DNA from: CAWBQO01 sp963790965
GTDB lineage: Bacteria > Bacteroidota > Rhodothermia > Rhodothermales > DASSAV01
Assembly (NCBI GenBank): GCA_963790965.1
Contig: CAWBQO010000006.1
Location: 186,001 to 250,000, forward strand
Length of the DNA: 64,000 nt
Direction: 5' to 3'
Below, piece by piece: positions 37,746 to 47,210 of the stretch (position 1 is the stretch's first letter; every line of letters begins with the position of its first letter). The notes under the pieces were generated by a model. It searched no databases, was not told where the DNA came from, and saw only the letters and a list, made by a program, of their open reading frames with translations. The position numbers and the translations under genes are program-made.

Positions 37746-38486
37746 TTATACGCTCGCTGCCGGCTCCGCGTAAAACGCCTCAGCCGACGCAAGTTCAACC
37801 AGCTCTTGGGGCACCTTGACGACGACCATTGTCATGTCGTCGTGGCGTTCGGCTTCGCCCACAAACTGATGCACGCGCTCGGAAACGCGCTCAAGGATAG
37901 ATTCCGCAGAGCCTGAGTGCGCGCTTCCAATAGCGTGCGCCAGCTCCTCGTCGCCAAACTGTTCGTGCGCCCTGTTCATCGCTTCCGAGTAGCCGTCGGT
38001 GTAGAACACAAGCACATCGCCCGGCCTGAGTTCAACGCGATCTTCGACAAGCACGCTGTCGAACCGGTCCGCCGCCGCCAGCCCGATGGCCATGCCGGCG
38101 GGCTGCCGAAACTCGGCCCGTTCGGCGTCTTTCCGCTGAAGAACTACCGGGCTGTGCCCTGCACGCGCATACGTGAAGGTGCGCGCTCTTACGTCGAGTA
38201 CGCCCAGGATCATAGAGATGAACATCCCCTTCGGCGCGACCTGGCAGAAGAGCGCATTCAGATGCCGCAGCGCGTCGGCAGGCCCCCGACCGCTCTGCCC
38301 CACCGATAGGAAGAGGCCCTTGATGAGCGTCATGTAAAAAGCCGCCTGAATGCCTTTCCCGCTCACGTCGCCGATGACCAGCGCGAGCCGGTTCTCGTCC
38401 AGCTTGATAAAATCGTAGTAGTCGCCGCCGACCTCATGAGCGGGCAAACACGCGGCTGCCATGTCGATGCCTGTGAAGCGCGGCAT
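37746..38486 (-). CDS. Membrane SpoIIE-type phosphatase, C-terminal catalytic piece
   Basis: PP2C-like SpoIIE domain: GIDMAAACLPAHEVGGDYYD, LALVIGDVSGKGIQAAFYM with metal-binding Asp and Gly, LFCQVAPKGMFISMILGVLD, GDVLVFYTDGYSEAMN and the closing HDDMTMVVVKV. It is the third part of one gene; homology runs from the middle piece LEIARMVQGSFLP straight into RSMPRFTG here if one C is restored in CCC near 38494. The ATG at 38486 is thus probably internal. The joined protein would dephosphorylate a serine or anti-sigma-antagonist partner in response to a signal sensed by its membrane part. Confidence 0.85.
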   Translation of the reverse strand: MPRFTGIDMAAACLPAHEVGGDYYDFIKLDENRLALVIGDVSGKGIQAAFYMTLIKGLFLSVGQSGRGPADALRHLNALFCQVAPKGMFISMILGVLDVRARTFTYARAGHSPVVLQRKDAERAEFRQPAGMAIGLAAADRFDSVLVEDRVELRPGDVLVFYTDGYSEAMNRAHEQFGDEELAHAIGSAHSGSAESILERVSERVHQFVGEAERHDDMTMVVVKVPQELVELASAEAFYAEPAASV

Positions 38487-40090
38487 GGACCGGGCAGGAA
38501 TGATCCCTGCACCATCCGCGCGATCTCCAGTTCTCCCTTCAGGCGCTCTTCAATGGCGTGTTGCCTGACGTACGAGGGGACGTATTCGGGCAACTGCCGC
38601 CGGTCCCGCCCCGACATTAAGCCCACCACGCCGACCACAACGGCCGAGAGCAGGAGGCCGGCGAGGATCAGGAAGTTGAAGGAGAGCGGGTGGCCCTGGC
38701 TGCTCCAGATCGGCACGAAGCTCCAAAAGACACCCGCGAAAAAGTACCCGACGAGCACGACGACACTCTCATAGCGCCAGAATGCCACGGCAAGAACTGC
38801 CGTAAAGGACGCGGATGCCACGAGGTAATATCCGGTGCCCGTAAACCCAAACGGCCCTAACTGCATAAGCATACCCATTAGGACGATGCCGGGCACTACC
38901 AGCCATGCAGCCGGTTTTTTGCGATAGAGCAGCGCGCCCACGCCCATGAAGAGCAGAAGCAGGTGGATGAGCGCGGAGTAACCGTACTCGCCGATGTAGA
39001 AGGCGGCGCCAAAGCCCGGCTTCGCCCGGGTAAGCAGCCCGCCCGCGCCGGCAAGCTGCAATGAACCCGCTGGAGAGAGCATCATGAGCAGGGTCATCAC
39101 GCCGAGCAGGATACCCGAAACGGCTAGGCCCCGGAGCACCGCCATTCCGACGGGCACGTTCCGGAAGAATCCAAGCCGCATGAGCGTGAGCGCCTCGATC
39201 TTCTCCGACCAGTGCTCGCGGGTTGAGGCTTCAGACACGGCCGAGACGCAGAACACCAGAAACCCTCCCGCCGCAGTTGCAATAACCACCGTCAGTGCAG
39301 CGAGCAACAACCCGACTGCTCGAGAAGGTGTCGAAAATACAATCTCAGAACCCGTCGCGGCGATCGTACCGACGGCCATAAGAAAGGACCCAAGGAGCGC
39401 GTCCCGCAACGCCGTACGCCCGTCCACGGCGCGGGCCTGAAATCGCCGCACGAGCGCGAACAAGAACACCGCGAGCAGCAGGATATAGATAACGACTTCA
39501 ATGCCGTCCCGCGTATGATCGAGGCTAATGGTTGTGCCTGAATGGAGCGTTTCCATGTCCGGCACGAGGTTACTCTCGAGGTCGAGGAGCGCCCCCGTAG
39601 AGGCGAGGTGAACGGTGGCCGTCGGGCGTTGCCCGTGCAGCTCCTCGTCCGAGTGGAACCGAACCCCCGCCGTCGCGACGCCGCCGCGCTGCTCGATCCA
39701 GGTAGAGTCCGCGACGAGGTTGAGCCGGGCATAAGCGGTCTTCTCGATGTGGAACCTTGCTATCGATATTGCCTCGGCAGGCCCCAGCATGATGTCCCCG
39801 GCAGCCGGTCCCGGCACCCCGCCCGCCGCACCTTCGAGCGAGCGAAAGCTCGGCGCGCCCAGGCGGCTTTGCCGGAACGCCGGTTCATTCACAAACATGA
39901 CCGACCGCCGCAAAGCCGAGTCCGGCACGGCCTGCAACGCTACGCCGGGGGACGCCGCCCGCAGCGCTTCCCGGTCTACCGGAGGGAGAACCGAGCGCGG
40001 TGGATGGAACGCCAGCACCTTGCCGCGCGTGTCCAGATCGACGACGAACGGCTCCTTCGGGGTCCTCCCCGGCCCGAGTGCCCATCTCAT
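38363..40090 (-). CDS. Membrane SpoIIE-type phosphatase, sensory and transmembrane piece
   Basis: Middle part of the frameshifted gene. A periplasmic region (FVVDLDTRGKVLAFHPPRSV onward, about 190 residues) is followed by about ten hydrophobic helices and the signalling linker HAIEERLKGELEIARMVQGSF, after which the frame goes wrong at about 38494. The last 40 or so residues (RASQASTWQPRV to the end) are shifted product of the catalytic domain. Upstream, homology passes into another frame near 40060-40090. The full gene would span 37746-40421 and encode roughly 890 residues. Confidence 0.8.
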   Translation of the reverse strand: MRWALGPGRTPKEPFVVDLDTRGKVLAFHPPRSVLPPVDREALRAASPGVALQAVPDSALRRSVMFVNEPAFRQSRLGAPSFRSLEGAAGGVPGPAAGDIMLGPAEAISIARFHIEKTAYARLNLVADSTWIEQRGGVATAGVRFHSDEELHGQRPTATVHLASTGALLDLESNLVPDMETLHSGTTISLDHTRDGIEVVIYILLLAVFLFALVRRFQARAVDGRTALRDALLGSFLMAVGTIAATGSEIVFSTPSRAVGLLLAALTVVIATAAGGFLVFCVSAVSEASTREHWSEKIEALTLMRLGFFRNVPVGMAVLRGLAVSGILLGVMTLLMMLSPAGSLQLAGAGGLLTRAKPGFGAAFYIGEYGYSALIHLLLLFMGVGALLYRKKPAAWLVVPGIVLMGMLMQLGPFGFTGTGYYLVASASFTAVLAVAFWRYESVVVLVGYFFAGVFWSFVPIWSSQGHPLSFNFLILAGLLLSAVVVGVVGLMSGRDRRQLPEYVPSYVRQHAIEERLKGELEIARMVQGSFLPGPCRASQASTWQPRVCPLMRSAATTTILSSWTRTGSRWSSAT

Positions 40091-40421
40091 GCAACGCCAC
40101 GCTCCACCGGTAAAACGGCAGTCGCTCTTCGCGCCGCAGCAGATTGACCGTCTCCGCCCTTGTCCGGCCCGCCTGAACCGAATCGAGGAGCACCTGATTC
40201 TCCTTCAAGGAAGCCGAAGCAGGTGCCTCGATCCGGCCATACCCGATCTCGCTCAGGTATGCCGAAGCGGCCTCGGCAGCACCGTCCTCGCCGAGGCGCA
40301 AGTCCACCGCCGCCTCCGGGTGCTGCTCTCCGATCTTCAACAGGAACAAAGCCGCGCCGAGCACCGCCAGAACGGCAAGCAGCGCATCCATGCGGCCGAA
40401 CCTTCTTTGGCGAGGGAGCAT
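39885..40421 (-). CDS. Membrane SpoIIE-type phosphatase, N-terminal piece
   Basis: First part of the same gene: an N-terminal membrane helix (DALLAVLAVLGAALFLL) and the beginning of the periplasmic sensor (LSEIGYGRIEAPASASLKEN, LPFYRWSVALHE). Meaningful sequence ends near 40060-40090; the rest of the frame to 39885 is shifted. The join needs removal of one base, plausibly in GGGG or GGG of this stretch. The ATG at 40421 overlaps the stop of the upstream AI-2E gene as TGATG, so the two are translationally coupled. Confidence 0.75.
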   Translation of the reverse strand: MLPRQRRFGRMDALLAVLAVLGAALFLLKIGEQHPEAAVDLRLGEDGAAEAASAYLSEIGYGRIEAPASASLKENQVLLDSVQAGRTRAETVNLLRREERLPFYRWSVALHEMGTRAGEDPEGAVRRRSGHARQGAGVPSTALGSPSGRPGSAAGGVPRRSVAGRAGLGFAAVGHVCE

Positions 40422-41539
40422 CAAACCACCTTCAAAATGCGGTAGTTACGGAGACTCCAGATGACTTGTTGCGCGGTCACGCGAATAGCGGTTGCAACGG
40501 GAATGGCCACGAGCATCCCGACGATGCCCGCCACCTGCGCCCCTGTCAGGACCGCAAACAGGATCACGAGCGGGTGCGCCTGTGCCGCGCGCGAGAAGAA
40601 AAGGGGCTGAAAGAACACGTTATCGGCGAGCTGCGTCAGCGCCATCGCCACGAAGACGCCGGGCACGAGCGCAAAGTCGCCCGTCTGCGCCACACCCGCC
40701 AGCATTCCCGCAAAGAAGCCCATCAGCGGACCAAAGTAGGGGATCATGTTGGCGATGCCGGCAAATACGCCGACGGCAATGGCACTGTCCAACCCGGCGA
40801 ACGTCAGCGTAATCGCCGCCACCGTGGCCACGGACAAACACTGAAGCAGGAGCGCCCGAAAGTAGCGCCCGATGTTGGCTTCGATCTTTTCGACGATCGT
40901 AAGGGCGATTTCGAAATAGCGATTGGGGACCAGGCGCAGCAGGTTGTGGCGAATCTGAACGCCATCCTTAAGGAAAAAGAAGGAGACGAGCGGAATGACA
41001 AGCGTCGCATAGAGCAGGTTCGTAAACAGCCCGACAACCGAACCCAGCGTCGCCGCGATCCGCTCCTCTTGAAAAAGCGCATTCCAGCCGCGCTCAATGG
41101 CGGCAACGAGCGCCCCCGGCTCGATCCGCACCACGCGCCCGAGCTGACGCTCCAGCATCTGCGCGACTTCGGCCAGCAGGGCAGGCGAAAACTGCTCTGC
41201 GAACAGCCGCACTTGCGCCGCAACCGATGGCGCGAAAGACGCAACCGCCATCCCGATCCCGCCGAACACGAGCAGAAACGTAAGCAAAATCGCCGGGATA
41301 CGCGCCAGCCCGAGTCCCTGCATTCTGAGCACGAGCGGCCGCAGCAAAAAGGCAATGATAATCCCGATCAGGAGGTAGATGATCAGGCGCGAAAAGTACC
41401 AGAGCAGCCCGATTCCCAAAACGAACAGTACGAACCCGAACAGCATCTTGGCCGCCAGCTCGCCGCCGATCACGGGGCGCGGGCCGCCCGGGAGGGGCGT
41501 CCTTGGGGGGGTGCCTTCAGATACTACAACCTTGCTCAT
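40421..41539 (-). CDS. AI-2E family transporter
   Basis: 372-residue inner-membrane protein of the AI-2E/PerM family with about eight helices: an N-terminal pair (LIIYLLIGIIIAFLLRPLV), a long amphipathic middle region, and the conserved C-terminal part IANMIPYFGPLMGFFAGMLAG, ADNVFFQPLFF, HPLVILFAVLTGAQVAGIVGMLVAIP. Despite the name, few members are proven AI-2 exporters; some move Na+ or H+. Its stop overlaps the start of the SpoIIE phosphatase gene, which suggests joint expression. Confidence 0.9.
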   Translation of the reverse strand: MSKVVVSEGTPPRTPLPGGPRPVIGGELAAKMLFGFVLFVLGIGLLWYFSRLIIYLLIGIIIAFLLRPLVLRMQGLGLARIPAILLTFLLVFGGIGMAVASFAPSVAAQVRLFAEQFSPALLAEVAQMLERQLGRVVRIEPGALVAAIERGWNALFQEERIAATLGSVVGLFTNLLYATLVIPLVSFFFLKDGVQIRHNLLRLVPNRYFEIALTIVEKIEANIGRYFRALLLQCLSVATVAAITLTFAGLDSAIAVGVFAGIANMIPYFGPLMGFFAGMLAGVAQTGDFALVPGVFVAMALTQLADNVFFQPLFFSRAAQAHPLVILFAVLTGAQVAGIVGMLVAIPVATAIRVTAQQVIWSLRNYRILKVV

Positions 41540-41645
41540 ACGGGCAGAATGGATGAAAAGGGCGGCAGGGGTTGACCTTTGCGTTCACACGTAAGATAGC
41601 GAAAGACGAACACGTTCTTCCCGGCCGTGCCGGGGAAGCGGCGGA

Positions 41646-41882
41646 CTACCGGCGCAATAATTCGTCGAGCACGGTGCGGATCACATCATAAGAGAAGCCG
41701 CGGCGCAGCAGATGGTCGTGCAACTTCTTCTGCCGCTTGCGAGGGTCGCTTTCACCCTGCAGTCTTGCCCACCGCTTGCCGGCCAGCTCGCGCGCCGCGT
41801 CGAGCGTCTCGCCGTCGTCAAGCACCTCTTCGAGTGCGGCGTCTATCGTGTCGGCGCTGACCCCACGCCGGCGCAGATCCAT
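41646..41882 (-). CDS. recX: Regulatory protein RecX, C-terminal piece (frameshifted)
   Basis: Second and third helical repeats of RecX: MDLRRRGVSADTIDAALEEV, ARELAGKRWARLQG, LHDHLLRRGFSYDVIRTVLDE. It joins upstream to AKGYGPSRIR in the same frame. The N-terminal piece is in another frame; restoring one base between GAA and GG near 41926 gives ARE-R-FRAKGYGPSRIR, the expected family sequence. RecX modulates RecA filaments. Confidence 0.8.
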   Translation of the reverse strand: MDLRRRGVSADTIDAALEEVLDDGETLDAARELAGKRWARLQGESDPRKRQKKLHDHLLRRGFSYDVIRTVLDELLRR

Positions 41883-42299
41883 GCGGATGCGCGACGGCCC
41901 GTAGCCTTTTGCCCTGAACCTTCCCGGGCGAAGGCGCGCGCATAGGCCTCGTCGTCGATGTAGGAAAGCTCATAAAGCCGCGCGATCGCTGAATCGATCG
42001 TTTCCTCATCGAACTCCGCGCGCGCGAGCTTTTTGCGGATCTCCTGTTCCGTGCGCGGCTTGGCCGCGAGGAAGCGCACGGCTATGGCACGCGCCACGAT
42101 CATCGCATCCTCCCTGAGCAAAGCCGCCTGCGCGTTCTCCGTGAGCGCCGCGCCGACGCGCAGCCCGTGGGCAAGCACAAGGTCCTGGTAAACGCCGAAC
42201 GCGAACTCGCCGTCGAGAAATACCGACACGCGGTCCGGGTTCTTTCTCTGCGCTACGAGACGGGTTATCTTGCGCCCGGCGGTTTCACGGACTTCCATA
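41843..42299 (-). CDS. recX: Regulatory protein RecX, N-terminal piece (frameshifted)
   Basis: Starts at ATG 42299 (MEVRETAGRKITRLVAQRKN), with the N-terminal beta part (DRVSVFLDGEFAFGV) and first helical repeat (AVRFLAAKPRTEQEIRKKL, YELSYIDDEAYARAFAREG). After FARE at about 41926 the frame is wrong (SGQKATGRR to the stop). The start overlaps the end of the DUF4249 gene by 15 bases. The same frame is open back to 42571, but that part overlaps the DUF4249 gene and has no RecX likeness. Confidence 0.8.
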
Positions 42300-43271
42300 C
42301 CTTTTCCCGGCTGATTCACCCGTGGCGGAGACGGCAACATGAAGGGTGTCCACCGACACGCCGGCAACGATGCCGATGCCGCCCCGGACGTTGGAAACCG
42401 GTTCTCGCCGCTCCGGCGCAGCGCGGCTCGAGGCAAAGCGGGCGTAATCGGCACCGCTCCGCACCAGCCCCACGCGAAGATCGTGGTCCGGTATCGGCGA
42501 TTCTTTGCCGGCGACGGGCACGGCGTAGACGCCCGACCACCGCCGAACGCCGTCCGGCCAGGTCGCAACATCTTTTTCGCGCTGCACTTCTTCCGGCCGG
42601 TAGAAGAAGTTGATTGCGGCAGCGGAGCCGAAGCCGGAGGGTTTCAGCTGGGTTCGTACCCAAAGGGCGCTGTCCGCCGCCGTCCCGTCAGGCGGTGCCT
42701 TCCACGAGACCGTTACGGAGACCGGATAGACGTACTCTCGCGTGGCAACCACGCCGGCCGTGTCCGCTCGCAGCGAGTCGATGCTTCCGGTTGCGAAGAA
42801 GATCGAATCGATGAGAACGGCCAGCACCGGTTCGTCGGGCACTTGAACGCGCACGCTGTCAATGGCGATGCGCGGCGGCACTATTCCTTCAGCCGCAAGC
42901 CGGTGCCCGCGCCACCGCGCCTCCACCGAGTACGCAGCCCGCTCCGACGCGATGAAGGCCTCTCCCTGCGGTGCGTAAGAACCCGGACGGCCCTCCACCG
43001 GCCTGTACACGACTGATTCCCCGTCCATGGACAGCATGAGATCCGCGTCCGAGATCGCTGTTGTTGCATCATCGGCGTAGCGCGCGTCGAGCGGACGGGT
43101 GCGCCGTAGTCGCATCAATGGCAGGGACTGACCGGCATCGATAAAGCCTTCGAGGACTACCGTCTCGTCCGCCTCAGGCTCAACCGTACTGCACCCCGGC
43201 CCCGCGAGCAGGGCGAAGCACGCAGCCAGGGCGGCGACAAAGATCGCGGCGGCGGACGGAGTGTACTTCAC
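42285..43271 (-). CDS. DUF4249-family outer-membrane lipoprotein
   Basis: 328 residues from a GTG start at 43271, chosen because it begins a lipoprotein signal peptide (VKYTPSAAAIFVAALAACFA, with the lipid-anchored Cys in AGPGCSTVEP). The mature part, VVLEGFIDAGQSLPLMRLRR onward, with Ig-like strands and LMLSMDGESVVYRP, has the pattern of DUF4249 proteins. These are almost always encoded right after a TonB-dependent receptor with a carboxypeptidase-like N domain, as here (14-base gap), and probably act as its surface or periplasmic partner. The frame upstream to 43754 overlaps the receptor gene and is not real. Confidence 0.82.
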   Translation of the reverse strand: MKYTPSAAAIFVAALAACFALLAGPGCSTVEPEADETVVLEGFIDAGQSLPLMRLRRTRPLDARYADDATTAISDADLMLSMDGESVVYRPVEGRPGSYAPQGEAFIASERAAYSVEARWRGHRLAAEGIVPPRIAIDSVRVQVPDEPVLAVLIDSIFFATGSIDSLRADTAGVVATREYVYPVSVTVSWKAPPDGTAADSALWVRTQLKPSGFGSAAAINFFYRPEEVQREKDVATWPDGVRRWSGVYAVPVAGKESPIPDHDLRVGLVRSGADYARFASSRAAPERREPVSNVRGGIGIVAGVSVDTLHVAVSATGESAGKRYGSP

Positions 43272-43285
43272 GTGTTCGTTTTTGC

Positions 43286-45928
43286 TTAGATGCGAACTTC
43301 CACTTCGAGCAACGGGATCAGCGGCAGACTGCGCCGGTCGAGCACCTGCACCTCGTCTCCCGTGGGGTCGTACTGCCGGCTGATCGTGCTCCGGTATCCG
43401 AGAACGTTGTAGAAATACGCTTGTACCCGCCATCGCGCAGTAAACATCCGAAACTTCCATGCAGCGCCGAGATCTGCCCGGACGTACGGCGGCAAACGTC
43501 CGTTGTTGATCGCAGGACGGTAAAGGTACGCTTCGGGCGGATCGAGCGGATCCCCGATACGATAGCGCGCCTCGGGCACGGAGTGCGGGTAGCCGCTCCG
43601 GAAGTCGCCCGTAAGGGAGAGGTCCCAGTGCTGCCGCTCGTAGCGCACGGCTCCTTGAAGCGTCACGGGCAGGTCGAAACGGGAAACGTAGTATCCTTGC
43701 TCCGGCGAGGCTTCCGTTGCGTTTACCGAACGACTCAGCGCGTAATTGAGCCATAGGTGCAGCGGACCCTGGTCGTACTTGCCCGAAAACTCGGCACCAT
43801 ATGCGCGGCTGCGCGCGGACGTATATTCGCCGAGCAGCGTCCCCACGTCTATGCCCGGCCCGTCAAGCCCATCCTTGGTTCGATAAACATCTTCAGGAAG
43901 CAGCACATCGCCCGACTCGCGCCAGTAGGTCTCCACCATGAGCGAGAGCGACGGCAGCGGCCGGCTCTCCCCGCTCAGCGCCACCCCAAGAGAGTGCGAC
44001 GGCCTCACGGCCGCTGAGGCCGGTACCCAGCGGCTCGATACAAGGTCGTACATATAGGAATACCGATCTCGGAGACGGTGCATATACTGCACTTGCGTCC
44101 CGATGCCCGCCCGAAGAACGAGCAGCTTCGGATCGGCATTGTAGCGCACGTTCAGGCCCGGATCGATACGCCAGTAGGACCCGCTGCCAAAGAAGCTCGC
44201 CCGGATCCCCGGCACCACTTGCCACCGGTGGGAGGGCTGCCAACTGTCTTGCACGTACAGGGCCACATCCCACGCGTGAACGTCGCCGCGCTGCTGCTGC
44301 ACCTCCACCGGACCGACGCCCACGCGCACCGCCGCATCGAGGTCGCTCTGGAACCGATGCCGCACCACCTGCAGCCCCGTGCGCACCTGATGCGTCAGCG
44401 CCAGATAATAGTCCACGTCGATGCGCACGCCCATATCCTTCAAAGAAACGCGGTAGTCGGACGCAATCGAGGAGCTTACCGAAGGCAGAATGTAGGCCGC
44501 TTCCTTGGCGTCATAAGCGCTCTGATAGAGGGTCGTAGTAGCGAAGAGCCGGCGCGAGGGCAAATACTGGTGCCGCAGGCTCGTCACCACGTTTCCCCAC
44601 TGCTGGTCGACTTCGAAAAACAGATCGGCCGGGCGCAGCCACGAGTCGAAGTCCAGTGAGAGGTCGAACGGCAGTCTAAGATCGAGCACATCGCGGCCCC
44701 GGTAGTGGCTCACCGACAGCCTGTGGCGCGCGCCGAGTTGATACGTCAGTTTGCCGCTGAGATCGTAGAAGTGATAGCCGGTGCGCAGCGTGTCGCGCCT
44801 GCCGTCGGATCCTTGAACCGGATGCTTGCGGCCGATGAGCCGGTCGATGTACGAACGCCGCCCGGCAACCATGAACGAGGCGTTCTTTCCAAGCGGACTC
44901 TCCACCATCATGCGCCCGCTCAAGATGCTGAGGGCGGCCGAAGCGTGCGTGCCCGTTCGGCTCCCGTCCTTGAGTTGCGTGTCGAGCACCGACGAAAGCC
45001 TGCCGCCGTGCTCCGCCGGAAACGTCCCCCGGTAGAGACGCACCTCCTTGAACGTCTCCGCCTGGAAGGTCGAGATGAGGCTGAAGGCGTGCCAGGGATG
45101 ATAAACCGGCACGCCGTCGAGTAAATACAGATTCTGATCGGCCTCTCCGCCACGCACGATGAGGGCCGCGTTCAACTCGCCCGGCTTCTGCACGCCCGCA
45201 ACCCACTGCAGCGACTGGAAAAGATCCTGTTCACCGGTCGCCGACGGGAGTGTTTCGAGGTCCTGCGGCGTGAAGGCGTGTGCGCCCGGCAGGGTTGACG
45301 TTTCGGGAGATCCGACCTCCGCCGCCTCCACAACGACTTCCTCGGACTTGAGCGGTGCCGGCGTCAGCGCAATCGTCAGCGCGCCGTTTTCGGCACCCGC
45401 GGCAAGTTGGAGGACGCGCGTCTCATAACCCACGTAAGAGACGCGCACGGCATAATCGCCCTGTGGCAGCGCAGGAATGGCAAAATACCCTGCGGCATTG
45501 GTGGTCGTGCCCAGCCGAAGATCAACCAGCAGGACGTTCGCCCCGATCAGCCGTTCTCCCGTCGCGGCATCACTGATGTAACCGGAAATGACGCCCGGCA
45601 CCGGCGCTGCGCGATGCCTTTCGGCCACCGGCCGCAGCGGCACCACGACATACTGCGTGCGCCGCACCCGTTCGACCGACAGATCGCTGCTGCGCAAGAG
45701 GCAGTCCAACGCTTCCTCGACGCGGTCGCCTTCATAGAGGCAGGTGGAGCGTCTCCCCTGCACGAGTCGTTCGGCAAAGACCACGTCCACCCCCGCCTGC
45801 TCGCCGAGTAGCTGCAGCGCATCGCCGAGAGCCAGCCCCCTTGCGTCCAAACGAATCGACTGGGCGGCCACGGCCTGCGCCGCGAACAGCATCAAGAAGA
45901 GCAAAAAGGCGTGTTGCGTAAGGCGCAC
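43286..45928 (-). CDS. TonB-dependent receptor with STN signalling domain
   Basis: 880-residue outer-membrane receptor. In order: signal peptide (HAFLLFLMLFAAQAVAAQ); STN domain (residues about 24-95, LALGDALQLLGEQAGVDVVF) for contact with a FecR-type anti-sigma; carboxypeptidase-like beta domain (GVISGYISDAATGERLIGAN); plug (ALIVRGGEADQNLYLLDGVP); and a 22-strand barrel ending in PLLEVEVRI. The STN domain and the fecR/sigma genes just upstream point to self-induction when the ligand binds. The ligand is unknown; no siderophore, heme or glycan genes are near, and no SusD partner was found. Confidence 0.92.
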   Translation of the reverse strand: MRLTQHAFLLFLMLFAAQAVAAQSIRLDARGLALGDALQLLGEQAGVDVVFAERLVQGRRSTCLYEGDRVEEALDCLLRSSDLSVERVRRTQYVVVPLRPVAERHRAAPVPGVISGYISDAATGERLIGANVLLVDLRLGTTTNAAGYFAIPALPQGDYAVRVSYVGYETRVLQLAAGAENGALTIALTPAPLKSEEVVVEAAEVGSPETSTLPGAHAFTPQDLETLPSATGEQDLFQSLQWVAGVQKPGELNAALIVRGGEADQNLYLLDGVPVYHPWHAFSLISTFQAETFKEVRLYRGTFPAEHGGRLSSVLDTQLKDGSRTGTHASAALSILSGRMMVESPLGKNASFMVAGRRSYIDRLIGRKHPVQGSDGRRDTLRTGYHFYDLSGKLTYQLGARHRLSVSHYRGRDVLDLRLPFDLSLDFDSWLRPADLFFEVDQQWGNVVTSLRHQYLPSRRLFATTTLYQSAYDAKEAAYILPSVSSSIASDYRVSLKDMGVRIDVDYYLALTHQVRTGLQVVRHRFQSDLDAAVRVGVGPVEVQQQRGDVHAWDVALYVQDSWQPSHRWQVVPGIRASFFGSGSYWRIDPGLNVRYNADPKLLVLRAGIGTQVQYMHRLRDRYSYMYDLVSSRWVPASAAVRPSHSLGVALSGESRPLPSLSLMVETYWRESGDVLLPEDVYRTKDGLDGPGIDVGTLLGEYTSARSRAYGAEFSGKYDQGPLHLWLNYALSRSVNATEASPEQGYYVSRFDLPVTLQGAVRYERQHWDLSLTGDFRSGYPHSVPEARYRIGDPLDPPEAYLYRPAINNGRLPPYVRADLGAAWKFRMFTARWRVQAYFYNVLGYRSTISRQYDPTGDEVQVLDRRSLPLIPLLEVEVRI

Positions 45929-46058
45929 GCTTCCAGAAATCCGGTATTAAGGCAGGCAACAGCCTCTGGCCGTCCGCCGCACTGCGCAGCGTTTCCCTGC
46001 CCCTTACGCCGGCTCCGGAAGAATGTTGTTACCGGCACTCCAACAACGTGGACGAAGG

Positions 46059-47210
46059 TCATCGCACGACGTTGTAGCCGCCACCGGGGTTTTCAACGAC
46101 CGTTGCCCCGAGCGTCAGCGCAAGCGAGCGAAGGATCTCCGGCAATGGCTGCGACTGCTCGAAGGTGCCGTTTACGCGCTCCTCCGCCAGTGCAGGAGCG
46201 ACCTCCACCGAAGCCCCGTAGAAGGACGAAAGCTGCGTCGCGACCGAGTCCATGCGGCTGTCCCGGAAAATGAAAAGCCCCGTCCAGTCCAGCGCCATCG
46301 TAAGATCCACAGATACCGGCGTTGTGGGCATCGCCCGCGCGGCAACACGGCTCATCTGCCCCGGCTCGAGCACCACGATCCTGTCCGGTGCTCCTTCCGG
46401 TGAGATTGCCACGCGGCCGGACGCCAGAATAACTTCCGTCAGCGCTTCACCCGCGTCAACCGAGAAGTCGGTGCCGAGCACGGTCGTAAGCGCCGTCTGC
46501 GTCTCCACCGTAAACCCATTCACGCCCGGCGCGACTTCGAAATAAGCCTTCCCGTCGAGGCGGGCGCGGCGTCCGTCGAGGCCGCTCGTGTTCGGCAGGC
46601 GCAGCACGGAACCTTCCATCAGGTGAATGCGGCTTCCGTCGGCAAGCTCGACCAGGCGCTGCTGCCCGATATCAGTGGCAAAGGTCTCGAAAGAAGCGTC
46701 CCGACGCCAGAGAAGGCCCACGACTACCAGGAAGCTCAAAACAGCCATTGCGGCCGCGGCACGCCACGCGATCTTCGTTCGGCTGACAGGCCGATTAAAC
46801 GGCTGCCGGTCAGGCCGGGGTCGCCGACGCCCTTGCGCCGGAGCGGGAGTTGCCGACGGCCACACGCTCTCGAATAGCTCGCAGTCGCGCTCGATGAGGG
46901 CCGTCACGTCTCGCAGAGACTCGTGCCGCGCAAGCGCACCTTCAACGGCTTCATGTGCCGTATCGAGCCGGCCGCGCTCTTCGGCCGACAACAGCGCGGC
47001 CCGGCCGGATCGGTCCAGAGCGTGGTAGACGAGCAGCCGGCGGTCGGGTATGTCCTCTTCGAGCGCCCCGCCTATAGCGCGCCCTACTGCGAGACGCTTC
47101 GCAACCGCCTCGCGAAAAGCGGGATCGCGCTCGAGCGCAGCGCGCAGGCGTTCGGCATCCTCCGGAGCCAGGTCGCCTGCGGCGTCAGAAAGATCGATCA
47201 ACTCGTCCAT
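46059..47210 (-). CDS. FecR-family anti-sigma factor
   Basis: 383 residues. A cytoplasmic N-terminal anti-sigma region (MDELIDLSDAAGDLAPEDAE onward) leads to one membrane helix (MAVLSFLVVVGLLW), then the periplasmic FecR domain (LADGSRIHLMEGSVLRLP, DGKAYFEVAPG, TVLGTDFSVDAG) and a C-terminal DUF4974/STN-like domain (FIFRDSRMDSVATQLSSFYG to GGGYNVVR). The ATG at 47210 is preferred over 47258, since the 16 extra residues look unlike the family. It should hold the ECF sigma factor encoded 128 bases upstream until the receptor signals. Confidence 0.92.
   Translation of the reverse strand: MDELIDLSDAAGDLAPEDAERLRAALERDPAFREAVAKRLAVGRAIGGALEEDIPDRRLLVYHALDRSGRAALLSAEERGRLDTAHEAVEGALARHESLRDVTALIERDCELFESVWPSATPAPAQGRRRPRPDRQPFNRPVSRTKIAWRAAAAMAVLSFLVVVGLLWRRDASFETFATDIGQQRLVELADGSRIHLMEGSVLRLPNTSGLDGRRARLDGKAYFEVAPGVNGFTVETQTALTTVLGTDFSVDAGEALTEVILASGRVAISPEGAPDRIVVLEPGQMSRVAARAMPTTPVSVDLTMALDWTGLFIFRDSRMDSVATQLSSFYGASVEVAPALAEERVNGTFEQSQPLPEILRSLALTLGATVVENPGGGYNVVR

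Noticed and set aside
42285..45928. SusC/SusD-type glycan uptake pair
   Set aside because: The partner lipoprotein has a beta-sandwich DUF4249 pattern, not the helical TPR-like SusD pattern, and no glycoside hydrolases are near.
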